Below, piece after piece: positions 55,897 to 64,000 of a stretch of 64,000 nt of DNA (position 1 is its first letter; each line of letters starts with the position of its first letter). This DNA comes from Streptomyces sp. P3 (GTDB lineage Bacteria > Actinomycetota > Actinomycetes > Streptomycetales > Streptomycetaceae): NCBI GenBank assembly GCA_016893485.2, contig JAFEKX020000001.1, forward strand, positions 9,565,501-9,629,500, in the 5' to 3' direction. Under the pieces are notes generated by a model. That model was not told the origin of the DNA and searched no databases. It worked only from the letters and a program-made list of their open reading frames with translations. A program made the position numbers and the translations under genes.

Positions 55897-56318
55897 AGTG
55901 ACGCAGGTGAAGTCGCCGCACCAGCACGCCGCTTCGGCCCCGATGCACCCGCCCTCGATGCCAGCGGCGACCCACTGACCCGACTGCTCTGCCTGTTCAC
56001 CGAGGCCCAGGCCAGCACCATGTGGCACGCTGCAGACCAGCCACCGGCCCAGGCTGTGCTCACCGAAGGCATCACCCTGCTGGAGCGCATCCCCACCCCA
56101 GAACGCCCCAAGCCGTGGTCGGCCTGCTCCGCCTGGCCCGCGACCTCGGCGCCGACGACTGGTTCGCCCAACGCGCCGAGCCGTTGCTGAAGACGCTCAC
56201 CCGTGACGGACTGCACCGCCTGCGCCCACCGATGCCGACTGGCTGCAGCCCCTCGTACACGACGCGGCCCTCCTGGACGAACTGAACCTCGTCACCCGTC
56301 GCTGGCGGCAGCAGTGAG
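55897..56318 (+). pseudogene. Unrecognised hypothetical protein, frameshifted
   Basis: Three frame pieces join into one helical protein: LTRLLCLFTEAQASTMWHAA, TEGITLLERIPTPER, then LLRLARDLGADDWFAQRAEP, LLKTLTRDGLHRL and PDADWLQPLVHDAALLDELN ending VTRRWRQQ. I do not recognise the family. The start is unclear because no good ribosome site is visible. Confidence 0.4.
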
Positions 56319-56696
56319 GGCCGCACGGGCGCACATGCTCATTGTCGTCAGTGTTCTCAGTGGTACCCGCCAACCCCTCAGTGAAGGAAGCCAAGTTGCT
56401 GGTGTGTCAGCGCCGTCCCGGAGACTCAAGCCCCAGACGCCCCCGGTGCAGGGACGCAGGGATGGTATGCGGCCGCTGGCGCTGGCCCGACCGGCGGCTG
56501 CACGGACCCTCTTCCAGCGCAGCGGCCCCACTGCGTCAGCGCTGGGAGGAGTTGGGTGAGGACTGCGGAGGCTGCTGCCTTCCTGCGTGCGGGCTGGGCA
56601 GCACCTGATCGGAACGGTCGGGCTGACCCGCCGCGCTTGAGGGCCTTGCCGAGGTCGTTGACCTCATGGGCATCTGTGTCGGGCACAGCCGCATAC
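56319..56696. other. Intergenic region, nothing recognised
   Basis: No coding family or strong hairpin is seen between the convergent genes. Confidence 0.4.
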
Positions 56697-57164
56697 CTAC
56701 GCCGCTGCGTCGTAGGCGGCTCGCAGCCGGACCTCGCCGCCGGTCCGGCGCTGCGAGGCGCTCTCGGTGAACACCGCCAAGCGCAGAACGAGATAGCGGC
56801 CTATTCCGACGAGCGCGGTGGCCGACAGGTACACCGTCTGCTGCAGGACGAGTCCGGCGCCGGGGTGGAGTACGGTCAGCGCGCCGACCGCGGCGGAGGT
56901 GGCCAGCCAGCCGGCGGCGATGGTGGCGGCGCTTTTCAGGTGCCCGGCCAGGCCGGGCCGTCCGTGGCCGAAGGTGACGCGGGCGTGCAACTCGGTGGCG
57001 ATTACGGTGGAGGCGAGGGTGGTCAGCGCGTTCGCCGCCATCCACGGGATCCACTGCGACAGCAGGACCAGGGCCGCCGAGGCCGCCAGGGTGACCCCGC
57101 TGCCCAGCCCGGCGAAGCGCCCGAAGGCCGCCGCATGTAGACGGATCAGTCGCAGGCCGTTCAT
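56697..57164 (-). CDS. GtrA-like membrane protein
   Basis: The preferred start is ATG 57164, with GGGAGGGGG upstream; an in-frame ATG at 57212 is weaker. The 155-residue product has four helices (RFAGLGSGVTLAASAALVLL, WMAANALTTLASTVIATELH, LKSAATIAAGWLATSAAVGA, QTVYLSATALVGIGRYLVLR), the GtrA topology with the NALTT...EL.ARVTF loop. GtrA proteins help move or modify undecaprenyl-linked sugars in the membrane. The gene stands alone. Confidence 0.78.
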   Translation of the reverse strand: MNGLRLIRLHAAAFGRFAGLGSGVTLAASAALVLLSQWIPWMAANALTTLASTVIATELHARVTFGHGRPGLAGHLKSAATIAAGWLATSAAVGALTVLHPGAGLVLQQTVYLSATALVGIGRYLVLRLAVFTESASQRRTGGEVRLRAAYDAAA

Positions 57165-57650
57165 GGTGATCCCCCTCCCGTCCGCTGCCCCTGACGGGGC
57201 CGTCGTCGTCATGCCGCAGAGCGTGACCGGCCCTCCCTTCAGAGCGGTCTCAACGCGGTCTCAGATACACCGACGATGGTGAAACCGATCCTGTGACACG
57301 CCACCTGCTCCGACCGTGATCACCTGCCCAACGGGTTGGAGTTGGGCAAGCACACCGAGTCGGCCATGCCCGCAAGTTGAACCACCGTCAGCGTCCAAGC
57401 CGCTCGGCAGCGAAGTCGCCAGGGGAGTGAGGCGGCGGACCGGGGATCCCCTGGTGTCGTGGTGCCGTGCAAGGCCGTCGCTCTCTGTGGTGGGTGCTGG
57501 TCTCACTGGGTGGCGTCACCGTCAGATGTCGTGGTTCGCCGTACCTGCCCGCGTTGCTGCGTGGGCGTTTTGCTGTGCGGTGGCCGGACCAGGACGATCG
57601 CCTCGGGGTCGCGTGGGTGCGATACCTGACATCGGCTGAGAGGCGCCAGC
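57165..57650. other. Long untranslated region before the cold-shock gene
   Basis: No gene is recognised. Part of it may be the long 5' leader usual for cold-shock genes, which can fold differently with temperature. Confidence 0.4.
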
Positions 57651-57968
57651 ATGGCCAGCGGAACCGTCAAGTGGTTCAACGTCGAAAAGGGTTTCGGCTT
57701 CATCCAGCAGGACGGCGGCGGGCCGGACGTCTTCGCGCACTACTCCACCGTCAACGCCTCCGGTGTCCGCGAGCTGCCTGAAGCAGCTTTCCGGGCCTTG
57801 GTGTGTAGGGACGGCACGATCGGGACGAGGCTGCCGGCGGGTGAAGAGCGGCGGGCCGCCGCATGGGGAGGTGTCCGGACTGCCGTGCGCGGACTGTCGG
57901 CTCACGCGTGCCATAGCGGTACGCGGTTTCCGCACGCCCACTGTTCGCGGGTGCAGCCGGGGCAGTGA
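57651..57968 (+). CDS. Cold-shock-domain protein with replaced C-terminus
   Basis: ATG 57651 starts MASGTVKWFNVEKGFGFIQQ with the RNP1 motif (KGFGFI), then DGGGPDVFAHYSTVNASGVR with RNP2 (VFAHY). After about residue 44 the usual EGQ.V.F.V..G.KGPQA part is absent. The frame instead runs 60 residues of Arg/Ala-rich sequence to a stop at 57968. The first three strands of the OB fold could bind RNA, but strands 4 and 5 are lost, so it is probably non-functional or a fusion caused by deletion. Confidence 0.7.
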   Translation: MASGTVKWFNVEKGFGFIQQDGGGPDVFAHYSTVNASGVRELPEAAFRALVCRDGTIGTRLPAGEERRAAAWGGVRTAVRGLSAHACHSGTRFPHAHCSRVQPGQ

Positions 57969-58068
57969 CTTACCTTCCCGCACGGGGCCGCCCGTCATGG
58001 GGCGGCATCATGAAATGGCGCTCCGGGGCCGGAGGTCGTTGCGCATCGGTGCACCGTGGAAGTGATGC

Positions 58069-58976
58069 TCACTCGGGTGTGGGCCGGCGGAGGAGGCTTG
58101 TACCGCACCAGTTCTGCTGGTGGAGATGGTTGAGCATGGCCGTTTCCGCCGAACCCGGATTGCGCCGGACGCCGACGAGGACGGGCTCGGTCAGGGAGGG
58201 CAGTAGGGGGCAGGCCAGTTCTTCGAAGCCTTCGGGGATGGCCGAGGCGGGGGACCACGGTGACGCCCAAGCCCTGTGCGACGAGCCGTACCGCGGTGGA
58301 GATCTGTGACGTTCGGGCCACCGTGTGCGGGCTGAGGCCCGCGTCGGCGAGCAGGCGGGCGAGGTAGTCGTCGAGCAGGCTGGCGCGCCGGAACCGGATC
58401 CACCCCTCTGACGCCAGGTCTTCCAGGCGCAGGGCGGCGCCGGCTGAGAGAAGCGGGTGCCCCTTCGGCAGGACGGCGACATAGGCCTCCTCGCCCAGAT
58501 GGTGAGCTTCGAAGGTGCACCCGGCGGGGAAGCGGTGCACGAGGATCATGTCGAGGGTTCCCTGGCGGACCAGTCGTTCCATGTCCGCGGGATCGGGTTC
58601 CTCGTGGAGAGTCACCTGCAGCTTCGGGTGGCGCTTGCGCAGCTTCCCAGCACCTGGGGCAGTTGGCGTGCTCCCAGGCCCATGTGGACAGCCATGATGA
58701 GTTCACCCGCCAGTTCCCCGTCGGCGGCGCGGGCGGCCATGACGGCGCGCCGGGACGCGGTCGTCGCGATCTCCGCTTCCGCGAGGAAAGCCCGCCCGGC
58801 CACCGTCACCGTCACTCCGCTCGGGGTGCGGGTGAACAGCTGCACCCCGAGGTGCTTCTCCAAGGCGCCGATCTGCTGCGACAGAGAGGGCTGGGTGACC
58901 CCAGACGTTCTGCCGCCGCTGTCATGGAGCCCTCCTCGGCGACGGCCAGGGCGTATTCGTATTGGCGCAGGTTCAT
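58069..58976 (-). pseudogene. LysR-family regulator, frameshifted
   Basis: ATG 58976 starts MNLRQYEYALAVAEEGSMTA. A shift near 58905 leads to VTQPSLSQQIGALEKHLGVQ (recognition helix) and LFTRTPSGVTVTVAGRAFLA. A further shift near 58640 leads into the effector domain (VTLHEEPDPADMERLVRQGT, YVAVLPKGHPLLSAGAALRL). The last, near 58240, gives FEELACPLLPSLTEPVLVGV and the end at 58069. It is divergent from the SDR gene at 59158, the usual layout of a LysR regulator and its target. Confidence 0.8.
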
Positions 58977-59157
58977 TCGAAATCCAACCTTCGACCTGAC
59001 ATAGAAGCTGTCAATGCAGTATATGCGTTGCCACTATTTGCCTCTATGCCATGCCGCTCCTACCGTGGTGCACACCCAGCGCGGCCACCAGGGCCGGAAG
59101 CTGCCGGCGGTCGCGGCACGCGCCGTCAGACATCTTTTTCTTTTCGAGGAGCACACC

Positions 59158-59902
59158 ATGGATTTCGCGGGCAAGAGCGTTCTGATCACGGGTGCGGGAT
59201 CGCGGGGAGGATCGGCGCCGCGACAGCGCACGCGTTCGCACGCGACGGAGCGTCGGTGGTGATCACCGGCCGCAATGCGGAGCGCGGGGCCGAGGTGGCG
59301 GACGACATCACCTCCGGCGGAGGGAAGGCCCGGTTCGTCCTCGCTGATCTGAGTGATCTCGCCGACGTCGGGCGGCTGGCCGAAGAGGCGGGTGAGATCG
59401 ACGTTCTGGTCAACAACGCGGCAAGCTACCGGGCCAGCATCAAGCCGAGCCTCGACCAGGACAACGAAGCGAACTCGGAGTCGTGGGACACCAACGTGCG
59501 CGCCACCTTTGTTCTCAGCACGCGACTCGTCCGGGGATGATCGAGCGGGGCGGCGGCAACATCGTCAACATCAGCAGTATCGCCGCCGCGATCGCCATGC
59601 CGCACATGGCGACGTACGGAGCGCAGAAGGCGGCCGTCGAATCCTTCACCCGCAGCTGGGCCGCGGAGTGGGGCCAGTACGGCATACGCGTCAACGCGGT
59701 GGCTCCTGGAAACGTGAACAGCGACAACGTGGTGGAGTTCATCGGCGCCGACCAGTTCACGAGCTGGGGCGAGGGCAACCCGCTCAAGCGCAACGCCACG
59801 CCCGAGGAACTCGCCGAGGTCATCGCGTTCGTGGCGAGCGAGCGCGCGAGCTTCGTCACCGGCCAGGTGATCGTGGCCGACGGTGGTCGCCTCGCCGTGT
59901 GA
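59158..59902 (+). pseudogene. Short-chain dehydrogenase/reductase, two frameshifts
   Basis: ATG 59158 follows GAGGAGC. The sequence reads MDFAGKSVLITGAGS, shifts into IGAATAHAFARDGASVVITG and EIDVLVNNAASYRASIKPSL, then near 59535 shifts into NIVNISSIAAAIAMPHMATY with GAQKAAVESFTRSWAAEWGQ. The catalytic Ser (NISS) and Tyr/Lys (YGAQK) are conserved. The end ASFVTGQVIVADGGRLAV is standard for the family. The substrate is unknown; probably controlled by the divergent LysR regulator. Confidence 0.8.
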
Positions 59903-60369
59903 ACGACGCGGCGAGCACCGTCACAGCGAAGGTCTCCGCCCGCCCACCCCTGTGCGGACAGCCAGCTCCCCGGTCTCACCGGCTTCGCGCTCCACCTTCT
60001 GCGGGACCTGACGCCGTGATAGCGGGGCTCTCTCGACTGGAGCCGTGGCAGGAGGCCTCATGCTGATCCGAAAGGGCGATGCCGCGTAGGCGTCCCAAGT
60101 CCGTCCACGCAGAGCGGTGGCGGCCACGATGGCAGTGTTCAGTCCTGAGAGTCCGCAGTGTCTCCGCGCGGACTCGTGCAGCGATCCGACGGGTCGAAGC
60201 CAGGAGATGCGGCCCAACGTGGTCGCCCATGCGCTCTCGTGTTTCGAGCGAGCTTTTAACCAGCCGGGACGCTACCTGAACGCCTCCGAGTTCGCATCGC
60301 CCGGGGTGGGAGATGCCCGTGATGACCTCGAGTGAGCGATGCGGCATCTTCCTCCCGGTGCCAGAACGG
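59903..60369. other. Intergenic region, nothing recognised
   Basis: No family-level similarity is seen in any frame. Confidence 0.4.
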
Positions 60370-61006
60370 GACTTGGGCGGCTGATCACATGCATCGATGA
60401 GAAATTCGAGCGCCGCACCTGCCCGACCCCAACAACATCGAGTTGGCGGTGTTCGGCTGGTGGTGGACCAGAATGCGAGAACGCTGAGGGGCCCCGGTCC
60501 CACAGCTTGCGCTGTGGTGACCGGGTGCCGGCACTGGCTCCAGCGGCGCTCGGCCGCGATGGCCAACACTCCCGTTTCACGCAGCTGTTGGAGGCCGTAC
60601 TCGCGGACGGCACGTGTCATCCGGTAGCGAGGCAGGTGCAGGTGCAGGAGCAGGGGGTCGCTCTCGGGTTCCAGGACGTGTTGGCTGCCAGGTCGGCGAG
60701 AAGGGCCGGTACGGACTGGGCGGTGATGCCTCCGCCGCCGCCCCGACGAAGGCGGCGGTGTCCGCAGCGAAAGGTTAAGAGAGGATGCTGCCCCGGGCCC
60801 ACACGGCCCGCGCCTCGGGCTTGCCGCGAAGTCCTGTGCGACGGCCGCGCGCAGGGACGATAGCGGGAGAATCCGGAAGTGGGACCGCTGAGCCAGCACT
60901 GACCGTGCGCAAGACGCTCATCGAGCTCGTACAGGGAGATCTCGCACAGCTGTGCAGCGGCCAGTTCAATAGCCAGCGGACGACCGTCCAGCTCTCGGCA
61001 CACCAT
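60370..61006 (-). pseudogene. Relic of an NB-ARC/AfsR- or LuxR-type ATPase regulator
   Basis: The minus strand opens with LDGRPLAIELAAAQLCEISL then YELDERLAHG, the end of the NTPase module. It later reads VLEPESDPLLLHLHLPRYRM and TRAVREYGLQQLRETG, typical of the winged-helix/linker that follows in such regulators. The Walker motifs, DNA-binding domain and TPR repeats are missing, and the frame changes several times. Confidence 0.6.
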
Positions 61007-61044
61007 GGAACGGTGGGATGCTCGCGGGATGCGTCGGCGTCCCG

Positions 61045-61929
61045 TCAGCCGAGTTTCCGCAGCACCTCGGCGATGGTGGCCCGGTATGTCCGCAGTGCCT
61101 GCAGCCCGGCGGCGTAGCGGTCGCGGTGCCGTGCGATGTCCAGGGCCTGCTGTCGCGCCCGTGCCGCGTGCCAGATTTCGGCCGTGTGGTGGCGCTGCTT
61201 GCAGGTGACGTCCGCGACGGCGGTGGCCCGCTCGCGCTGCGTATCCCGGGTGTTGCCGTCACTGCCCCGCTGCCAGGCGCTGTCCGAGTACGCCGCGACG
61301 GGATCGGGATAGCGCGTGAATCCTTGTTCCGCCACACAGCGGGACCACACCTCCCACGCCGCGCGGAGGCGCCGGTCGCGCCTGACCGCCTTGTCGACCT
61401 CGACCGCCCGTGTACCTGCGTAGAGCCAGTCCCGCTTGACGTCGATGCCGCGCAGCAGCCGCCGGCTCGCCTGAGCGTTGCAGGCGGGGAAGTCCGCATA
61501 CTCGGCGTTGGTCATACGGCGGCCCTTCGGCCGGATGACCAGGGACTTGGCCGGGTCCCAGCCGTAGCCCCAGCGGCGGGCGGCGGTGAGATCCAGGGCG
61601 CCGTAGTCGGTGCTGACCGCGGTGGCGACGAGGGGGTCGCTGGGGTAGCGGGGGTCGAGCGGGAAGTCCCGGTGGCCGCGCTCCGCCATGCACTGGCGGA
61701 CCAGCAACGCCGATGCCCGCTGCGATCGTTGGTAGTCCTGGGGCGTGTAGGCGTAGCGGTCGGCCGGCAGGGGGCCGAGGTCCGACGCCGTACGGGTGAT
61801 CTCCGGGTGTCCTGGACCGGAGACACAGATCGCTGTCAGCACCGCCACGACGCTCAGTCGCCACCCCGCATTGTCATGCGCACGGATGGTAGCGAACAGC
61901 ATGGAGCGGTCGGCCGTGGCCCCCAGCAC
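61045..61929 (-). CDS. Secreted or membrane-anchored hypothetical protein
   Basis: The intact 294-residue frame starts at GTG 61929 with GGGAG upstream. A hydrophobic stretch (WRLSVVAVLTAICVSG) acts as signal peptide or anchor. The mature part is Arg/Ala/Trp-rich, with four well spaced cysteines (RQCMAERGHRDFPLD, PACNAQASRRLL, SRCVAEQGFTRYPDP, DVTCKQRHH) that could form two disulfides. The repeated C-x-x-E-x-G pattern around RQCMAERG and SRCVAEQG suggests an internal duplication. Similar proteins occur in actinobacteria, with no known role. Confidence 0.7.
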   Translation of the reverse strand: MLGATADRSMLFATIRAHDNAGWRLSVVAVLTAICVSGPGHPEITRTASDLGPLPADRYAYTPQDYQRSQRASALLVRQCMAERGHRDFPLDPRYPSDPLVATAVSTDYGALDLTAARRWGYGWDPAKSLVIRPKGRRMTNAEYADFPACNAQASRRLLRGIDVKRDWLYAGTRAVEVDKAVRRDRRLRAAWEVWSRCVAEQGFTRYPDPVAAYSDSAWQRGSDGNTRDTQRERATAVADVTCKQRHHTAEIWHAARARQQALDIARHRDRYAAGLQALRTYRATIAEVLRKLG

Positions 61930-62516
61930 TCATCCACTCCCGCCAGGAGTGCACGTCCCGGAAGACTTGATCAGGCGACACCTGCCGAGCAGCTCTCCAG
62001 ACCGATGTACCGCGATCCTGGGGGAGACTCCACACTCCTTCGCGGGATTCTCACTCTGCCCAAGCCGCGATCCAGCAGGCCAGCGAATTAGGTTGCTTGA
62101 CCCTCCGGGCGCCGCCGGTACGGGCGAGGCCGCGGGTGACGCCGTCACGCCGGATGGCGGTGCTGATGATCTGGTCGGCGAGGCGCATGTAGGTGACGAG
62201 GGTGCCGGTGGGTCGGGCGCGGCCTTCGGCCCCGGCCCGACGCCGACAGGTTCGCGGATTCCTGAGGGCCCAGGGCAGCGAACTGACCGGCCACCTGACG
62301 TTGAGATGCCCATCGTCCAGCCGGTTGAGGCAGCAGGCGTTTGTACGGCCCGCACTCGGGAGGGGGTGTAGTGACGTGGCGGTGTTTTCCCCGTGAGGCT
62401 TCCCGGGGCGAGGGGCTGGGGACTCGTGGAGGGTGTCGCCGGCCGTGCTCACCGAGCCGCCCGTGTGCTGGTGCCGTAGGTGTGCGGCCATCCCGATCCT
62501 CGCGACCACCGGCACT
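61930..62516. other. Region without a confident gene
   Basis: A minus-strand frame from about 62520 to 62051 contains RLDDGHLNVRWPVSSLPWAL and TLVTYMRLADQIISTAIR, but I recognise no family and see no good start. It may be a decayed transposase or resolvase segment. Confidence 0.35.
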
Positions 62517-62956
62517 TCACGCATCCGGCCCGAGTCCGTTGCGGGCTTCCACGCGCTGCTTGAGGCCGGTGTTGAAGGCGGCGTACCCGTCTCTTTTGGG
62601 TGTTCTGAGGAAGGGCCGGATCAGGGTGACCAGGGCGCCGGAGAATTCTTCGTGGTTGGTCAGGCGGGTGGTGCCGTCGTGGTTGGGGAGAGAACGAAGG
62701 AGTGTCGGCCGTGGAACAGCTGCTTGATGCCGAGCGTGCCGACCCACCGTAGTTCCTGGCCGGGCGTCGCGACGGTGACCGTGGGCCTGAAGGTCATGCC
62801 CGGCATGCGCATCGTGAGCCGGTTTCCCACTTGGGCGGTTCCCTCGGCCGCGGAGAAGGTGCTCCACTCGCCGTAGGTGGCGAAGTCGGTGAGGACGTCC
62901 CACACCGCTTGCGGGGTGGCGTCGATGTCGATGACCGAGGTGAGGACCGGCTTCAT
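62517..62956 (-). pseudogene. SRPBCC-domain protein, one frameshift
   Basis: ATG 62956 starts MKPVLTSVIDIDATPQAVWD and continues VLTDFATYGEWSTFSAAEGT, the START/Bet v 1 fold opening. Near 62675 the frame shifts into TTRLTNHEEFSGALVTLIRP and ends at 62517 with QRVEARNGLGPDA. The corrected length is about 145 residues. Such proteins bind hydrophobic ligands. It lies beside a TetR regulator gene transcribed in the same direction. Confidence 0.78.
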
Positions 62957-63091
62957 GGTGGCTTTCCACTTCTGGCTGGTGCGGGAGACAGGGCGGGGGT
63001 CCGGCGAGCGAGTGGTCTACCGGCGGCCGGCGGCCGGTGACCGGTGACCGGTGGGGCCGGGGAACGGCGTGGGGCGCGGTCCAATGGCGGG

Positions 63092-63711
63092 TCAGAGCGT
63101 CCCGCCCGGCGCGGCCCTGCGGGAGGGGGCGCTGTGGGTGCTGGTGGCCGTGGTCTCCCGCAGGCCGTGGTCGATGAAGTCGATCATCCAGGTGAAGCTG
63201 TCGTCGATGTCGGTGGCGAACTGGAACCCGCCGGCTGCTTCCAGGGATGCGTATCCGTGCAGGACGGTGCGCAGCATCCGCAGCGCGTGGATCTGCTGGT
63301 CGGGGTCGATCCGGTAGCCGTGAAGCATGGCCGCCCAGGAGTCGACCACCCGGTTGAGGGCGTCGATGAGGGGTCGTCGGGTCCGGTCGGCCGGGCGGCG
63401 TTGGCTGCGGCGTACCGGCCGTGGTGGTCCTTGACGAACGTCCGCATCGCCTGTGCGCCGCGGACCAGGGCTTCGGTGCCGGAGCGGCCCTGGATGGCGT
63501 CGCGGATGGCGTCGGCGCACTGGTTCATGGCCAGGATGGCGATCCGGTGGGCGAGGTCGGTCTGACCGGTGACGTGCTTGTACAGCGAGGGGGTCTTGAC
63601 CCCGAGCCGTTCGGCGACCAGGCCCATGCCGAGCTGGTCGAACCCGACCTCGTCGACCAGGGCGGCGGCGGCTTCGGTGACCGTCGCGGCGGTGAGTCCG
63701 GCCCTAGGCAC
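63092..63711 (-). pseudogene. TetR-family regulator (TetR_C_33-like), one frameshift
   Basis: GTG 63711 overlaps the end of the hydrolase gene. The helix-turn-helix reads TAATVTEAAAALVDEVGFDQ, LGMGLVAERLGVKTPSLYKH. The ligand domain contains DLAHRIAILAMNQCADAIRD and, after a shift near 63375, RPLIDALNRVVDSWAAMLHG, RMLRTVLHGYASLEAAGGFQ and DDSFTWMIDFIDHGLRE. The corrected length is about 205 residues. The overlap indicates cotranscription with the hydrolase, which it may control. Confidence 0.8.
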
Positions 63712-64000
63712 GGCCGGCCGCCTTGTCCAGGAACGGCAGGGCCAGCGCGAGGACCTGGTCGGGGTCTGGGCGTGCGGGTAGTGGCCGGCGCCGTCGATCA
63801 CGGCCAGCTCGCCGAGGCCGGCGGGCAGGTCGGCGATGATCTTCTCTCCTTCGGCGCGGGGTCGGCCCAGTCGGGGTCCAGGCTGCCTTCGACGATCAGG
63901 ACCGGGCAGGTGACGTGGGCGAGCTGGGCGCCGGCGTCGGTGGGCTTGGACTTGCACATGTCCTGCAGGGCCTTCATCCGGCCGGGCTCACTCAGCGTGG
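63704..64000 (-). pseudogene. Alpha/beta hydrolase, C-terminal part, cut by the window end, one frameshift
   Basis: The visible part reads MKALQDMCKSKPTDAGAQLA, HVTCPVLIVEGSLDPDWADP (acid of the triad in GSLDPDW), IADLPAGLGELAVIDGAGHY with the catalytic His, then after one missing C PDQVLALALPFLDKAAGRA. The nucleophile region lies beyond 64000. The TAG stop at 63704-63706 overlaps the TetR start by eight bases. Confidence 0.75.

Overview
The window is high-GC actinobacterial DNA, almost certainly from Streptomyces. The reasons are very high GC, GTG starts, AGGAG-type ribosome binding sites, and families typical of the genus: SpoIIE/PAS/GAF phosphatase, DUF2252, DUF6325, LPFR small protein, CebR-type operator, GH141, GH74 and Tat-exported GH16. 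The many insertion-sequence remnants, decayed regulators and secreted-enzyme genes suggest an accessory chromosome arm. That placement is an inference.

Layout. 0-1 kb: an IS5-type element. 1.3-15 kb: a secreted protein, a membrane protein, stress-type small genes (DUF6325, DUF2252), a large LuxR regulator, an MFS remnant, a GH15 enzyme, an HdeD-like and a SHOCT membrane protein. 15-24 kb: an AraC regulator, two small secreted paralogues, an ISL3 remnant, a GH16 glucanase behind a CebR-like box, a P-type ATPase remnant and a GH74 xyloglucanase. 24.3-39.6 kb: a deoxysugar (probably L-fucose) utilisation locus. It holds an ABC importer, an unrecognised (alpha/alpha)-type enzyme, a mutarotase, a lactonase, a dehydrogenase, an SDR, an FAH hydrolase and an lldE fragment, all on the minus strand. 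A divergent FadR/GntR regulator follows and, beyond an IS graveyard, a secreted GH141 protein. The regulator promoter region and the GH141 promoter region each carry a perfect ATGAGT-N3-ACTCAT site, so the two parts probably form one regulon. 40-49 kb: membrane and stress genes, a ricin-type lectin gene split by a composite IS5-like transposon, a SpoIIE phosphatase, IS110 and ISL3 remnants, and a VOC/MarR pair with twin palindromic operators. 49.7-54.6 kb: an ArsR regulator, an MFS exporter, a 56-residue Cys-free peptide gene, a 17-bp-stem hairpin, an M29-like metallopeptidase and a SAM methyltransferase. This looks like a small peptide natural-product (RiPP-like) locus and is the best candidate for an undescribed system. 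55-64 kb: PASTA, GtrA, a chimeric cold-shock gene, a LysR/SDR pair, a decayed ATPase regulator, SRPBCC, TetR and an alpha/beta hydrolase cut by the window end.

Major caveat. More than half of the longer genes are broken by single-base frameshifts. At most sites I could inspect, the frame is restored by adding one base to a G or C run. This pattern is what an unpolished assembly with shortened homopolymers gives, so many entries typed as pseudogenes may be intact in the organism. Four in-frame stop codons, a 52-bp palindrome, tandem microduplications and IS insertions are not explained that way.
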